This document shows positions 21,632-31,182 of a stretch of DNA of 64,000 nt, piece after piece. Source of the DNA: Streptomyces cavernae (GTDB lineage: Bacteria > Actinomycetota > Actinomycetes > Streptomycetales > Streptomycetaceae); NCBI RefSeq assembly GCF_004023625.1, contig NZ_RPDJ01000011.1:248001-312000 (forward strand). The letters run 5' to 3'. The notes below the pieces were generated by a model. The model saw only the letters and a list, made by a program, of their open reading frames with translations. It did no database searches and was not told the origin of the DNA. How positions within the stretch are numbered: the first letter of the stretch is position 1; each line of letters opens with the position of its first letter. The position numbers and the translations under genes were made by a program.

Positions 21632-22822
21632 TCACCGTACGGCGATCACTGACGATCCGTGCCCGAACAGCCCCTGGTTCGCGGTGATCCCCACCCGGGC
21701 GCCCGGCACCTGCCGCTCACCGGCCTGCCCCCGCAGCTGCCACGTCAGCTCGCACACCTGGGCGATCGCCTGGGCCGGTACCGCCTCCCCGAAGGAGGCC
21801 AGCCCGCCGCTGGTGTTCACGGGTATCCGCCCGCCGGGCCCCGTCGCGCCCTCCCGCAGCAGCTTCGCCGCCTCGCCCTCCCCGCACAGTCCCAGGTCCT
21901 CGTACCACTGCAGTTCCAGCGCGGTGGAGAGGTCGTACACCTCGGCCAGGGAGAGGTCCTCGGGCCCGATGCCCGCCTCCTCGTACGCGGCCAGGGCGAC
22001 CGAGGCGCGGAAGGTGTGGGCCGGGGGCTCAACGGACACCGCGGAGTCCGTCGCGATGTCCGGGAGATCCAGCACGGTGCTGGGGTAGCGGGGGGTCACG
22101 GTGGACACCGCCCGGATCCGTACGGGGTCCGCGGCGCCGTGCCGCCGCGCGAAGTCCATGCTGGACAGCACCAGCGCCGCCCCGCCGTCCGAGGTCGCGC
22201 AGATGTCCAGCAGTCGCAGTGGATCGGCGACCACCGCGGACTCCGCCACCTCCTCGGCGGTCACCCGCTTGCGGTAGCGGGCGTTCGGATTCAGCGCGCC
22301 CAGGGCGGCGTTCTTCACCTTGACCTGGGCGAAGTCCTCGAGTGTGTCTCCGTGGACCGCCATCCGGCGACGCGCGTACAGCCCGAAGTAGGCCGGGTTC
22401 GTCGCCCCGAGGACGCGGAAACGCAGCCAGTCCGGATCGTCGGGGCGCTCCCCGTCCGCCGGGCGGAAGAACCCCTTGGGCGCCGAGTCGGCACCCACCA
22501 CCAGGACCACGTCGGCCAGCCCCGCGAGGATCTGCGCACGCGCCGTACCGATCGCCTGTGCCCCGGACGCGCAGGCCGCGTAGACGCTGGCTACCCGTGC
22601 ACCCTGCCAGCCGAGGGCCCGGGCGAACGTCGCCCCGGCCACATACCCGGGGTATCCGCCGCGCACGGTGTCCGCCCCGACGACCGAGCCGACATCGCGC
22701 CACCCGATTCCGGCATCGGCCAGCGCCGCCCGCGCGGCCGCGACCCCGTACTCGACGAAGCCGCGCCCCCACTTGCCCCAGGGGTGCATGCCGGCACCGA
22801 GCACCGCCACCTCGCCCGTCAT
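21632..22822 (-). CDS. Thiolase family protein (SCP2-type acetyl-CoA acetyltransferase)
   Basis: A 396-residue thiolase of the lipid-transfer/SCP2 type, which cleaves or joins 3-ketoacyl-CoA. The nucleophilic cysteine is in VYAACASGAQAIGTARAQI near residue 85, and the C-terminal histidine motif is NQGLFGHGSSVIAV. It overlaps the start of, and is coupled to, the DUF35 gene upstream (ATGA overlap at 22819). DUF35 proteins form hetero-complexes with such thiolases, for example in steroid side-chain degradation. The start MTGEVAVLGAG is chosen for the overlap and the conserved N-terminal strand. Confidence 0.85.
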   Translation of the reverse strand: MTGEVAVLGAGMHPWGKWGRGFVEYGVAAARAALADAGIGWRDVGSVVGADTVRGGYPGYVAGATFARALGWQGARVASVYAACASGAQAIGTARAQILAGLADVVLVVGADSAPKGFFRPADGERPDDPDWLRFRVLGATNPAYFGLYARRRMAVHGDTLEDFAQVKVKNAALGALNPNARYRKRVTAEEVAESAVVADPLRLLDICATSDGGAALVLSSMDFARRHGAADPVRIRAVSTVTPRYPSTVLDLPDIATDSAVSVEPPAHTFRASVALAAYEEAGIGPEDLSLAEVYDLSTALELQWYEDLGLCGEGEAAKLLREGATGPGGRIPVNTSGGLASFGEAVPAQAIAQVCELTWQLRGQAGERQVPGARVGITANQGLFGHGSSVIAVR

Positions 22823-23265
22823 GCCGTCACCCCCGTCGGCCGCCAGTGCCACGTCGTCCAGGTCGCCTTCGCGTCCTCGTTGAGCACCCCCGGGACGGCC
22901 TCGACCTCCATGCCCACGGCCAGATCGTCCACCGTGACCCCGGGCACACCCTGTCCGAGCACCACGATCCGCTCCGCCGCGAGCTCCACGGCGATCAACG
23001 TGTACGGCTGCCACTCGACGTCCGGATCCGAGGCGTACGGCGCCGGTGGCCGGTATCGATTGTCCGTGTACGACCAGATCCGCCCGCGCCGGGACAACGG
23101 CACCTCCTTCAACGCGCCCCCGTCGCACCCCGGGTTGCGGCAGAAGGTGTCCTCTCTGGGGAAGAACACCGACGTGCACGCCGCGCAGCGCGTGCCGAGC
23201 AGCCGGAAATCGTCTCCTTCGCCCGCGAACCAGCCGGTCACCACCGGTGTGCGTGTGTGCGACAA
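22819..23265 (-). CDS. DUF35 / ChsH2-type OB-fold protein with zinc ribbon
   Basis: A 148-residue partner protein for the downstream thiolase. The rubredoxin-like zinc ribbon is seen as GTRCAACTSVFFPREDTFCRNPGC near residues 24-47, followed by the OB-fold strands (RIWSYTDNRYRPPAPY ... YTLIAVEL ... VLGQGVPGVTVDDLAVGMEVEAV). In known systems DUF35 proteins support acyl-CoA binding by SCP2 thiolases. A palindromic site at 23287 lies just upstream of the start and may control the pair. Confidence 0.82.
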   Translation of the reverse strand: MSHTRTPVVTGWFAGEGDDFRLLGTRCAACTSVFFPREDTFCRNPGCDGGALKEVPLSRRGRIWSYTDNRYRPPAPYASDPDVEWQPYTLIAVELAAERIVVLGQGVPGVTVDDLAVGMEVEAVPGVLNEDAKATWTTWHWRPTGVTA

Positions 23266-23286
23266 GATCCCTCCACGGGCACTGGA

Positions 23287-23303
23287 TCTGACGGAACGTC
23301 AGA
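23287..23303. promoter_or_regulatory. Palindromic putative operator
   Basis: TCTGACG-GAA-CGTCAGA is a perfect 7-bp inverted repeat with a 3-base centre, 22 bp upstream of the DUF35 start. Its form is that of a TetR-family operator of the kind seen before fatty-acid or steroid genes. The regulator is not in the window. Confidence 0.55.
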
Positions 23304-23481
23304 AGTGTGCCACGGGCTCCGCGAAATCGGCAGTGCCCACCGAGAACCGCGCACGGCTCTGCGGCGTCGGAGTATCGAGAGGGGCGGCCGGGGCCCACGG
23401 GGGTGGTTCCGGCCGCCCCTCCTCGTGCGCGGTCCGACCACCCTGAAGACGTCCGTTCGATGATCGGATACAGTCCGCGGC

Positions 23482-24018
23482 GTGTCCGACTCTCAAGCCC
23501 GCCCCGTCGACCCGGTACCCGGCTCGCACTGCTCGAGCTGCGGGGCGCCCTACGGGGAAGACGTCTCCGGCTGGCCCCGTACCTGTGCCGCCTGCGGCAC
23601 GGTGGCCTACCGCAACCCGCTCCCCGTCGCGGTCGCCCTGCAGCCCGTGTACGACACCCGGGGCACCGCCCTCGTCGTCATCACCAGAACCATCCCTCCC
23701 GGGCGCGGCAGCGCCGCCCTGCCCGGCGGCTACGTCGACCACCGGGAGGACTGGCGCCACGCCGTCGTCCGCGAGCTCCGGGAGGAGACCGGCATCGAGG
23801 CCGCGGCCCGCGACGTGCGGCTGGCCGACGCGATGAGCTCCCCTGACGGCCATCTGCTCCTGTTCGGGCTCCTCCCGGAGCGCCCGGCCGCCGAACTGCC
23901 GCCCTCGACGGCCACCGACGAGACCGACGGATGGCACCTGCTGCGCAGGCCGGCCGAACTCGCCTTCCCCCTGCACACCCTCGCCGTGCGCGCATGGTTC
24001 GAGGGACGGTACGTCTGA
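23482..24018 (+). CDS. NUDIX hydrolase with N-terminal zinc ribbon
   Basis: A 178-residue protein. Near the N-terminus CSSCGAPYG and CAACGTVAYRNP form a four-cysteine zinc ribbon as in NADH pyrophosphatase (NudC). The NUDIX box is GGYVDHREDWRHAVVRELREETG, preserving the G-x5-E-x7-REUxEExG spacing. It hydrolyses a nucleoside diphosphate derivative, but the substrate is unknown. The GTG start is assumed. It is a single gene, divergent from the DUF35-thiolase pair. Confidence 0.85.
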   Translation: MSDSQARPVDPVPGSHCSSCGAPYGEDVSGWPRTCAACGTVAYRNPLPVAVALQPVYDTRGTALVVITRTIPPGRGSAALPGGYVDHREDWRHAVVRELREETGIEAAARDVRLADAMSSPDGHLLLFGLLPERPAAELPPSTATDETDGWHLLRRPAELAFPLHTLAVRAWFEGRYV

Positions 24019-24095
24019 CGCGGCACGAACCAGTGACCCGGGTGGCGGGGCCGGCCCAGGGCCCTTCCTGAGGAATCCGCAAGGCTTCAGCTGTG

Positions 24096-24303
24096 CCTAG
24101 TGCCTGACCGGAAAGGTTCACCGGCTCGCGACGCCCGGCACGGCTCCCCCCACGCTCGGCTTCGCTCGCGCGGGAGGGGCCACCACCGCCGCGTTGTCGC
24201 ATCACCCGAGTACATCCAGTACGCGGGCGATGCTCCGCCTTGCGATGCACCGCACCGGACGCCGCGAGCTATCCGGCAAACCTTTCCGGCCACAGCACTA
24301 GCC
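24096..24303. mobile_element. MITE-like imperfect palindrome
   Basis: The two ends of this 208-bp segment are imperfect inverted repeats of about 50 bases: the left begins CTAGTGCCTGACCGGAAAGG, and the reverse complement of the right begins CTAGTGCTGTGGCCGGAAAG. A second hairpin lies inside. There is no coding capacity. Its right end contains the TAG stop codon of the GH31 gene. Similar palindromes seem to recur in Streptomyces genomes, as I recall, which would make it a small non-autonomous element. Confidence 0.6.
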
Positions 24304-26658
24304 GAGCCCCCGCACCCGCACCGGATACGACGGCGCCACCGCGCCGCCCTCCGCCTCCCGCTCGACGATCACCTGTCGGCCCTCCCAGCGGGACACATAC
24401 CGTTCGACCTCCGGCTCGTCCCACCCGTCGCCCTTGTCCGGCATCAGGAGCCCACCCCCGGAACGCCCCCGACGGGGCGCCCACGCCTCCAGCTCCAGCC
24501 CGTCGTCCGCACCCCGCACCGGCAGCACCGCACCCGCGCGCGCGAGTACCGGGATCCGGGACAACGGGGCATCGACGAGCACCTGCCCGGGACCGTCGTA
24601 CACCTGCTCCGTCACGGTGTCGTACCAGCGCCCGCGCGGCAGCTGCACCGCACGCCGGTCCGCGCCCGGACCCAGCACGGGGGCCACCAGCAGGGCATCA
24701 CCCAGCAGGAAGGCGTCCTCGCAGTCCCGCAGCGCACGGTCCTCGGGAGCCCCCCACCACACCGGTCGCACATAGGGCGCTCCCGTCCGCCGGGCCAGAT
24801 GCGCCAGCGTCATGAAGTACGGCAGCAACCGCCGGCGTTCGACGAGCGCCACGCGCGCGTGCCCGAGAACCTCGTCCCCGAACTCCCAGGGCTCCCGCCG
24901 CCCAGCGCGCAGCGCAGCATGGGTGCGGAACAGCGGCAGATACGCGGCCAGCTGCAACCAGCGCAGATACAGCTCCGGAGACGGACTCCCGTCGAAACCG
25001 CCCACATCGGGGCCCGAGTACGGGACCCCGCACAGCCCGAGACCCAGCACCAGGGACAGCGACGCCCGCAGCCCCGGCCAGCCCGTCGCCACATCCCCGG
25101 ACCAGGTCCCTCCGTAGCGCTGCATCCCGGCCCACCCGGAACGCGAGAACAGAAACGGCCTCTCCTGGGGGACCAGCCTCCGCAGCCCCTCGTACCCCGC
25201 CCGCGCCATGCACAGCCCGTACACGTTGTGGGCCTCACGGTGGTCACCGCCCCGCCCCTCCAGGTCGTGCCGGGCCGAACGCGGCAGCGTGGACTCCCCG
25301 AAGGCCGTGAACGACACCGGTTCGTTCATGTCGTGCCAGAAACCCGCGAACCCCTGCGCGAGCCGTTCCGCGTACAGCCCACCCCACCACGCACGCACGC
25401 GCGCGTGCGTGAAGTCCGGATAGACCGACTCACCGGCCCACACGACACCCCGGGCGAGCCGCCCGGACGCCTCCCGAACGAACGCGTTCTCGGCCCTCCC
25501 GCCGTCGAACACGGCATTGCCGCGCTCCGCCTTCACCGCCGGATCGACGATCGAGACCAGACGGATCCCCTCCCGCCGCAAGTCCTCGGCCAGCGTCGGC
25601 AGTTTCGGGAAGCGCTCCTTGTCGACCGTGAACACCTGGTGCGCCTCGTAGTGGTCGATGTCCAGGTGGACCGCGTCCAGCGGCAGGCCGCGGACCCGGT
25701 AGCCGTCGACGATCCGCCGCACCTCCTGCTCGTCACCGAAGCCCCACCGCGCGTGGTGGTGGCCCAGCGCCCAGGCCGGCGGCAGCGCCGGCGCACCCGT
25801 CAGCGAGGCCCAGGTGTGCAGCACGCGCGCGGGCGGGCCCGCCATCAGCCAGCAGCGCAACGGACCGCCGTCCGCCCGGACTTCGCTCGTCCCCGGCCGG
25901 TCGTGCCCCGAACCGGCCCCCTCCTCGCCCTCCCGCAGCACCAGGGTGCCGTCCCAGGTGGTGTCGTAGAACGCCAGATGCGTCGCCGCGTCCGCCACCA
26001 CCACCTGCACCGGCATGGTGATGTACAACGGATCGTCACCAGGCGCGAACGCCCGCCCGGGATCGGTGTTCCACAGCCGGTACGTCCCGTCCCGCAACCG
26101 CGGCCCCGACGCCCGACCGCCCAGACCGAAGAACCGCGCGTCCGCGGCCACCTCGGCGCGCTGCATCCAGCGCGCCGCGCCCCCACCGACCGGCTCCCAC
26201 CACCGCGGCGGCAGCTCACGCCGCAGCGTCACACCCCCCGGAGTGCTCACCTCGACCGCGCCGTGCCGCGAGACGGCCACCGTGACCCGCTCCGCCACCA
26301 CACGCCAGCCGCCGTCCGTGTCCGGCTCGAGCACGGCCCGCGGATCCGGCTCCGGACACCCGCCCGCCAGCGCGTACGACGGCTCCGCAGTGGCCCCGTC
26401 CCAGCCCCAGAAGACGGCACCGTTGACCGCGACCATGACGCGCAGTTCCGAACGGGCGAACCGCACGACACCGCCGCCCGGCCCCGGCTCCACGCCCCGC
26501 ACCGCGCCGGGCACCCGGGCCCGCTCGGCTCCGCGCGCGGGAAGTCCGGCGGCGTCGGCGCGCCTTCTGCGCCAGGCGGCCCGCACCCGCATCAGCCCCT
26601 GCGCCGCCCCCGCCGAGCCGACCACCTTCACCGAACGCACCAGGTCACGACCGTCCAT
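24298..26658 (-). CDS. Glycoside hydrolase family 31 (alpha-glucosidase/xylosidase type)
   Basis: A protein of 786 residues that hydrolyses alpha-linked sugars by a retaining mechanism. The nucleophile block is GFWHDMNEPVSFTAFGESTLPR, and the acid/base region is present further on in GDVATGWPGLRASLSLVLGLGLCGVPYSGPDVGGF. The N-terminal beta domain and the ARWGFGDEQEVRRIVDGYRVRGLPLDAVHLDIDHYE barrel segment are intact. ATG 26658 is preferred, with AGGGTGAG six bases upstream; a GTG three codons earlier is possible. There is no signal peptide, so it is probably cytoplasmic. The stop codon lies inside the MITE-like element, so the last residues may not be ancestral. Confidence 0.88.
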   Translation of the reverse strand: MDGRDLVRSVKVVGSAGAAQGLMRVRAAWRRRRADAAGLPARGAERARVPGAVRGVEPGPGGGVVRFARSELRVMVAVNGAVFWGWDGATAEPSYALAGGCPEPDPRAVLEPDTDGGWRVVAERVTVAVSRHGAVEVSTPGGVTLRRELPPRWWEPVGGGAARWMQRAEVAADARFFGLGGRASGPRLRDGTYRLWNTDPGRAFAPGDDPLYITMPVQVVVADAATHLAFYDTTWDGTLVLREGEEGAGSGHDRPGTSEVRADGGPLRCWLMAGPPARVLHTWASLTGAPALPPAWALGHHHARWGFGDEQEVRRIVDGYRVRGLPLDAVHLDIDHYEAHQVFTVDKERFPKLPTLAEDLRREGIRLVSIVDPAVKAERGNAVFDGGRAENAFVREASGRLARGVVWAGESVYPDFTHARVRAWWGGLYAERLAQGFAGFWHDMNEPVSFTAFGESTLPRSARHDLEGRGGDHREAHNVYGLCMARAGYEGLRRLVPQERPFLFSRSGWAGMQRYGGTWSGDVATGWPGLRASLSLVLGLGLCGVPYSGPDVGGFDGSPSPELYLRWLQLAAYLPLFRTHAALRAGRREPWEFGDEVLGHARVALVERRRLLPYFMTLAHLARRTGAPYVRPVWWGAPEDRALRDCEDAFLLGDALLVAPVLGPGADRRAVQLPRGRWYDTVTEQVYDGPGQVLVDAPLSRIPVLARAGAVLPVRGADDGLELEAWAPRRGRSGGGLLMPDKGDGWDEPEVERYVSRWEGRQVIVEREAEGGAVAPSYPVRVRGLG

Positions 26659-26889
26659 GCTGCTCACCCTGCCACCGCCCGCCCCGAAAGGGTGAGCCGT
26701 TCAACTGCCGTTCACCCATTGCAGGGCCAGATCTTCATGACGTGGACGCACAGAGCGAGATCCACCACGACTGGCGTGGCTCTGGTGCCGAAGTCGATCA
26801 CATGGCATCGTCCGTGTCAGCCGCGTGACGCGCACACCCAGCACATGCGCGCACCACGCACACGACGCGTACAGTCCGGGAGCCGCACC

Positions 26890-28866
26890 ATGACCGCAGC
26901 TAACCCCTCACCGCTCTGGCAGCCCGACCCAGAACGCATTGCCCGGGCACGCATCACCGCTTTCCAGGCCTGGGCCGCAGAACACCACGGAGCCCCGGCC
27001 GACGGCGGCTACCCGGCCCTCCACGCCTGGTCCGTGGCCGAACCGGACACGTTCTGGAAAGCCGTCACCGAATGGTTCGACGTTCGATTCGCGACGCCCT
27101 ACGCGCGCGTAATCGGCGACCGCTCCATGCCGGGCGCCGAGTGGTTCCCCGGAGCCACTCTCAACTACGCCGAGCACGCCCTGCGCGCCACCGCGACGCG
27201 CGCGGACGAACCGGCCCTGCTGTACGTCGACGAAACCCACCAGCCACGCCCCGTCAGCTGGACCGAACTCAACCGCCAGGTAGGCTCCCTCGCCGCCGAA
27301 CTGCGCGCCCTCGGCGTACGTCCCGGAGACCGCGTCAGCGGCTACCTCCCCAACATCCCCCAAGCCGTCGTCGCGCTCCTCGCCACCGCCGCAGTGGGCG
27401 GCGTCTGGACGTCCTGCGCCCCCGACTTCGGCGCCCGCAGCGTCCTCGACCGCTTCCAACAGGTCGAGCCCGTCGTCCTGTTCACCGTCGACGGCTACCG
27501 CTACGGCGGCAAGGAGCACGACCGCCGCGACACCGTCTCCGAACTCCGCCGCGAACTGCCCACCCTGCGCGCCGTCGTACACATCCCGCTGCTCGGCACC
27601 GAAGCCCCCGACGGCGCCCTGGAATGGTCCGCGCTGACCTCCGCCGACGTGGCACCCGTCTTCGAACAGGTCCCGTTCGACCACCCCCTGTGGGTGCTCT
27701 ACTCCTCCGGCACGACCGGCCTGCCCAAGGCCATCGTCCAGTCCCAGGGCGGCATCCTCGTCGAACACCTCAAGCAACTCGGCCTGCACTGCGACCTAGG
27801 CCCCGAGGACCGCTTCTTCTGGTACACCTCCACCGGCTGGATGATGTGGAACTTCCTCGTCTCCGGCCTGCTCACCGGCACCACGATCGTCCTCTACGAC
27901 GGCAGCCCCGGATACCCCGAGACCGGAGCCCAGTGGCGCGTCGCCGAACGCACCGGAGCCACCCTCTTCGGCACCTCCGCCGCCTACGTCATGGCCTGCC
28001 GCAAGGCCGGCATCCACCCCGCCCGCGACCACGACCTCTCCCGCGTCCAGTGCGTCGGCACCACCGGCTCCCCCCTCCCGCCCGACGGCTTCCGCTGGCT
28101 GCACGACGAGTTCGCGGAAGCCGGGGCGGACCTTTGGATCGCCTCCGTCAGCGGCGGCACCGACGTCTGCTCCTGCTTCGCCGGAGCCGTCCCCACGCTC
28201 CCGGTGCACATCGGCGAACTCCAGGCACCCGGCCTCGGCACCGACCTGCAGTCCTGGGACCCCAGCGGCAAACCCCTCATCGACGAGGTCGGCGAACTCG
28301 TCGTCACCAACCCCATGCCGTCCATGCCCATCCGCTTCTGGAACGACCCGGACGGCAGTCGCTACCACGACAGCTACTTCGACACCTACCCCGGAGTCTG
28401 GCGCCACGGCGACTGGATCACCGTCACCTCCCGCGGCTCCGTCGTCATCCACGGACGCTCCGACTCCACCCTCAACCGCCAGGGCGTCCGCATGGGTTCG
28501 GCCGACATCTACGAAGCCGTCGAGCGCCTCCCCGAGATCCGCGAGTCCCTCGTCATCGGCATCGAACAACCCGACGGCGGCTACTGGATGCCCCTGTTCG
28601 TCCACCTCGCCCCCGGCGCCACACTGGACGACACCCTCCTCCAGCGCATCAAGACGACCATTCGAGAGCAACTCTCACCCCGCCACGTACCCGACGAGGT
28701 CATCGAGGTACCCGGAGTCCCGCACACCCTCACCGGCAAACGCATCGAGGTACCCGTCAAACGCCTCCTGCAGGGCACCCCCCTGGCCAAGGCCGTCAAC
28801 CCCGGCTCGGTGGACGACCTGGACCTCCTGCGCTTCTACGAGGACCTGGCCCGCAAACGCGCCTGA
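26890..28866 (+). CDS. aacS: Acetoacetyl-CoA synthetase
   Basis: A 658-residue adenylate-forming enzyme that converts acetoacetate, ATP and CoA to acetoacetyl-CoA. The P-loop is LYSSGTTGLPKAIVQSQGG near residue 275, then WYTSTGWMMWNFLVSGLLTG, FGTSAAYVMACRKAG and the adenylation motif SGGTDVCSCF that distinguish acetoacetate from acetate ligases; the catalytic lysine is in TLTGKRIEVPVKR near the C-terminus. The ATG has GGGAG eight bases upstream. Since BKACE reactions release acetoacetate, this enzyme could recycle that product, although it is 24 kb away and separately transcribed. Confidence 0.92.
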   Translation: MTAANPSPLWQPDPERIARARITAFQAWAAEHHGAPADGGYPALHAWSVAEPDTFWKAVTEWFDVRFATPYARVIGDRSMPGAEWFPGATLNYAEHALRATATRADEPALLYVDETHQPRPVSWTELNRQVGSLAAELRALGVRPGDRVSGYLPNIPQAVVALLATAAVGGVWTSCAPDFGARSVLDRFQQVEPVVLFTVDGYRYGGKEHDRRDTVSELRRELPTLRAVVHIPLLGTEAPDGALEWSALTSADVAPVFEQVPFDHPLWVLYSSGTTGLPKAIVQSQGGILVEHLKQLGLHCDLGPEDRFFWYTSTGWMMWNFLVSGLLTGTTIVLYDGSPGYPETGAQWRVAERTGATLFGTSAAYVMACRKAGIHPARDHDLSRVQCVGTTGSPLPPDGFRWLHDEFAEAGADLWIASVSGGTDVCSCFAGAVPTLPVHIGELQAPGLGTDLQSWDPSGKPLIDEVGELVVTNPMPSMPIRFWNDPDGSRYHDSYFDTYPGVWRHGDWITVTSRGSVVIHGRSDSTLNRQGVRMGSADIYEAVERLPEIRESLVIGIEQPDGGYWMPLFVHLAPGATLDDTLLQRIKTTIREQLSPRHVPDEVIEVPGVPHTLTGKRIEVPVKRLLQGTPLAKAVNPGSVDDLDLLRFYEDLARKRA

Positions 28867-28955
28867 CCAGCCCCGACGCCCTGATCCCGGGGCGTTGTCA
28901 GTAGCGCCGGTTACTGTCTGTGAACAGTGATCGACCGCACGCACAGGGGGACCCC

Positions 28956-30032
28956 ATGGCGAACACCACGCAGTACTCCACGCGCCGCGACCTGCGCCGC
29001 GAGATCGCGGGCACCATCGGCCTGCTCACCGACGAGCAGGACTTCACCGCGATGCGGCGCTACCGCACCTTCACCTTCGACGACCACGAGTCCTACCTAC
29101 GGCAGGTGGAAGCCGTGCTCCGGATCCGCGCGTCCGAAGGCGGCCACACCACCGTGACCCTCTTCGACCCCGAGGAATACGCCGAGTTCTGCGACGAGAC
29201 CGGCCTGGAACCCGACACTCCGGCCAGCCGCACCCGCTACACGGCCGAACTCGCCACCACCGGCCCCGTCCTTCCCTACGAGGGACAGACCATCGACGAA
29301 CTGGTCCCCGACCTCATCGACGAGGCCGTACGCCAGGCCACCTGGCACTACGCGAGCACCGTCCTGACCGGCCTCGGCCCCTGCGCGACCTGCGGAGAGG
29401 ACATCGGCCGCGCCGCCTTCGCCCGCGCCGCGGACCTGCTCCTGCGGATCCTCGACACCGCCGACCCGGGCGAGCACCACCTGGTGTGCAGCGCCTCGGC
29501 GGCACCCGAGACCCTCGTGGCCGTCCTGCAGGCCGACGACGACGTCCACGGCGAGACCCGGCTCGACGAGACGGAAGCCCTGGAGTTCACGACCGTCCTC
29601 GCCTTCGGCATCGCCACCCAAAGCGCGGGAGGCCTGGTGATGCGCACCAGTTCCCCCGGTACGACCGACCGCGTCTACGGCTGGCGGCTGCGCGGAGAGG
29701 GACTCCGCCCCCTGACCGCGGCCGAGGTGTTCGACGCCTACTGCACCGACATCGAATCGGGGGACATCGTCGCGCCTTGCCGTGGACGGCTCACGGCGGA
29801 GGCTCCAGGCGTTACGACGCAGGTCAGGAGATCATCGCCCAGGTTCGAGCTATCCCCTCTGCCGATCGACGCAGTCCATCTGCCCGTGTATTGCCCACGC
29901 TTACGCCGCGGGGTGAAGTCCCGTGCGCCGATGAACTCCGGCTGGTGTACCGGCGCCACGAGGCTAGACGGCCGTATTGTGCACGTTGTTGAACACGATC
30001 CTCTTTCCTGTCGAAAGGGGATTAGCCGCTGA
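28956..30032 (+). CDS. Conserved Streptomyces hypothetical protein, 3' end probably replaced
   Basis: The first roughly 280 residues (MANTTQYSTRRDLRREIAG, TFDDHESYLRQVEAVL, TCGEDIGRAAFARAADLL, YGWRLRGEGLRPLTAAEVFDAYC) look like a conserved, acidic Streptomyces protein of unknown function with normal codon usage. After about 29820 the frame continues for 70 residues with poorer third-position bias, clustered basic residues and no visible order, so the natural C-terminus seems to have been lost or fused to foreign DNA. The ATG at 28956 follows GGGGGA. This may mark the left edge of the accessory region. Confidence 0.65.
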   Translation: MANTTQYSTRRDLRREIAGTIGLLTDEQDFTAMRRYRTFTFDDHESYLRQVEAVLRIRASEGGHTTVTLFDPEEYAEFCDETGLEPDTPASRTRYTAELATTGPVLPYEGQTIDELVPDLIDEAVRQATWHYASTVLTGLGPCATCGEDIGRAAFARAADLLLRILDTADPGEHHLVCSASAAPETLVAVLQADDDVHGETRLDETEALEFTTVLAFGIATQSAGGLVMRTSSPGTTDRVYGWRLRGEGLRPLTAAEVFDAYCTDIESGDIVAPCRGRLTAEAPGVTTQVRRSSPRFELSPLPIDAVHLPVYCPRLRRGVKSRAPMNSGWCTGATRLDGRIVHVVEHDPLSCRKGISR

Positions 30033-30362
30033 CCAGGCGGCCTCGGCCTTCAATCTTGTTACCCAACTGCTGGTTGCAGGTAATCCGTATGTCCGTGTGC
30101 TGCCGGCGCTCACGCCTGGACTGTCTCGCGTGTCCTGCTGTCCCGCACGGCCAGGCCGTACGCTGCGGTGCGCCTCCGTCACCCATGCGCCCGTGACTAC
30201 CTACCGCCCTGTCCGTTGGCTGAAACATTGGAGGGGGCGGGACAGCCGGGACAGTCGCCTTAACCGCCCGTCATGGTCGTTCCTGCAGGTCAACGCGCCG
30301 CCAGGACAGCAGGACAGGGGAGACACCCCCCATGTTTCAGCGCTTTTTGCGAGATGAGCCAT

Positions 30363-30393
30363 CGCTGTCGGTGTCAACCTGACACCGACAGCG
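30363..30393. terminator. Perfect 14-bp palindrome
   Basis: CGCTGTCGGTGTCA and its exact complement are separated by three bases. Such a long perfect stem with a tight loop is either a strong terminator or a protein-binding site. It lies in non-coding DNA. Confidence 0.6.
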
Positions 30394-30413
30394 CCGTAGA
30401 GATTCAGCTAACT

Positions 30414-30629
30414 TCAGGCTTCGCCTGGGGCCTGTCGTCGGGATGGCCTCGATGGCTCACTCGCCCTCTTGAACTCGCGGTGGCCGGACCCGGCCAAGCT
30501 CTCACCCATCCCCGGCGAGGCCGGTTCATCCCGGGCCGCCCCCTGACCGGAGGAGGGGACCGCACAGATGTGCGGCAACTCGTCCGTACGCCACGTAAAG
30601 CAGGCACCGATCCCATCGACCGTATTCAT
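30414..30629 (-). CDS. Possible small hypothetical protein
   Basis: A 71-codon frame starting MNTVDGIGACFTWRTDELPHICAV, with AAGG seven bases before the ATG. Codon bias is only moderate and no domain is recognised. It may be a remnant. Confidence 0.3.
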   Translation of the reverse strand: MNTVDGIGACFTWRTDELPHICAVPSSGQGAARDEPASPGMGESLAGSGHREFKRASEPSRPSRRQAPGEA

Positions 30630-31182
30630 CGAGTTACCTTGACGGGTTGTCGTATCAGGAGACCGTGATGCCGGACGTCTACGGTGTTGACCGAGCGGCG
30701 TGGCCGCGGCAACGCCCGCCGCCGCGTCACTACGACACACAGGAGGAGCTGTAGTGGCGTGACCAGCGCCGTCGCCCCTTTCGCCGCGTAGCCGGCCCGC
30801 CGCTGTGTACACCGGGGTCCTGCGCTACGTCAGCTGACCCCCGAGCGGGAGATCTGCGTCCGCTACTGCGCGTGCTCGACGAAGACGGCAACGATGTCGG
30901 AGGCTCCACCGAGTCGGTACTAGCCGTGTACGTCAAAGGAGGAGTCAGACTGCGGCGTTCTACGCTTGTATCCCATAGAGTGCAGAGCTGTACGGCCCGC
31001 ACCAACGCCGAGCGGGGAGTACCGTTTTGCCGGAACCTGCGTCTACAATCAACTGGGTACCAGGGTTGCGCTTCGGAGGCATAGGTCAGTGCGGAGGCGG
31101 TGTCTTCCCGCAATCATTGATGCTGCGGACCATGCAGCATCTACCTCGATTGATGTGCGCCCGAGAAGCGGAGATCACCCCC

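Larger units (their letters stand above)
30033..31182. other. Low-coding stretch at chromosome/accessory junction
   Basis: About 1.15 kb with lowered GC and broken reading frames. It contains a perfect palindrome at 30363, one weak minus-strand ORF (30414-30629), short fragments such as a 28-codon frame at 30668, and a plus-strand fragment around 30872. No tRNA, integrase or recognisable attachment site was found by eye. It reads like the debris of past insertions. Confidence 0.5.

Noticed and set aside
21381..21635. A minus-strand 84-codon frame over the GCAGCC tract
   Set aside because: It is mostly an alanine run produced by the hexanucleotide repeat, with no ribosome site.
24100..26889. 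The upstream part of a 1588-codon plus-strand frame leading into acetoacetyl-CoA synthetase
   Set aside because: The frame before 26890 is the shadow of the GH31 gene on the other strand. The synthetase has its own ATG and ribosome site at 26890.
29835..29870. GGTTCGAG as a possible tRNA T-loop and attachment site
   Set aside because: No 5-bp T stem, anticodon arm or acceptor stem can be built around it.
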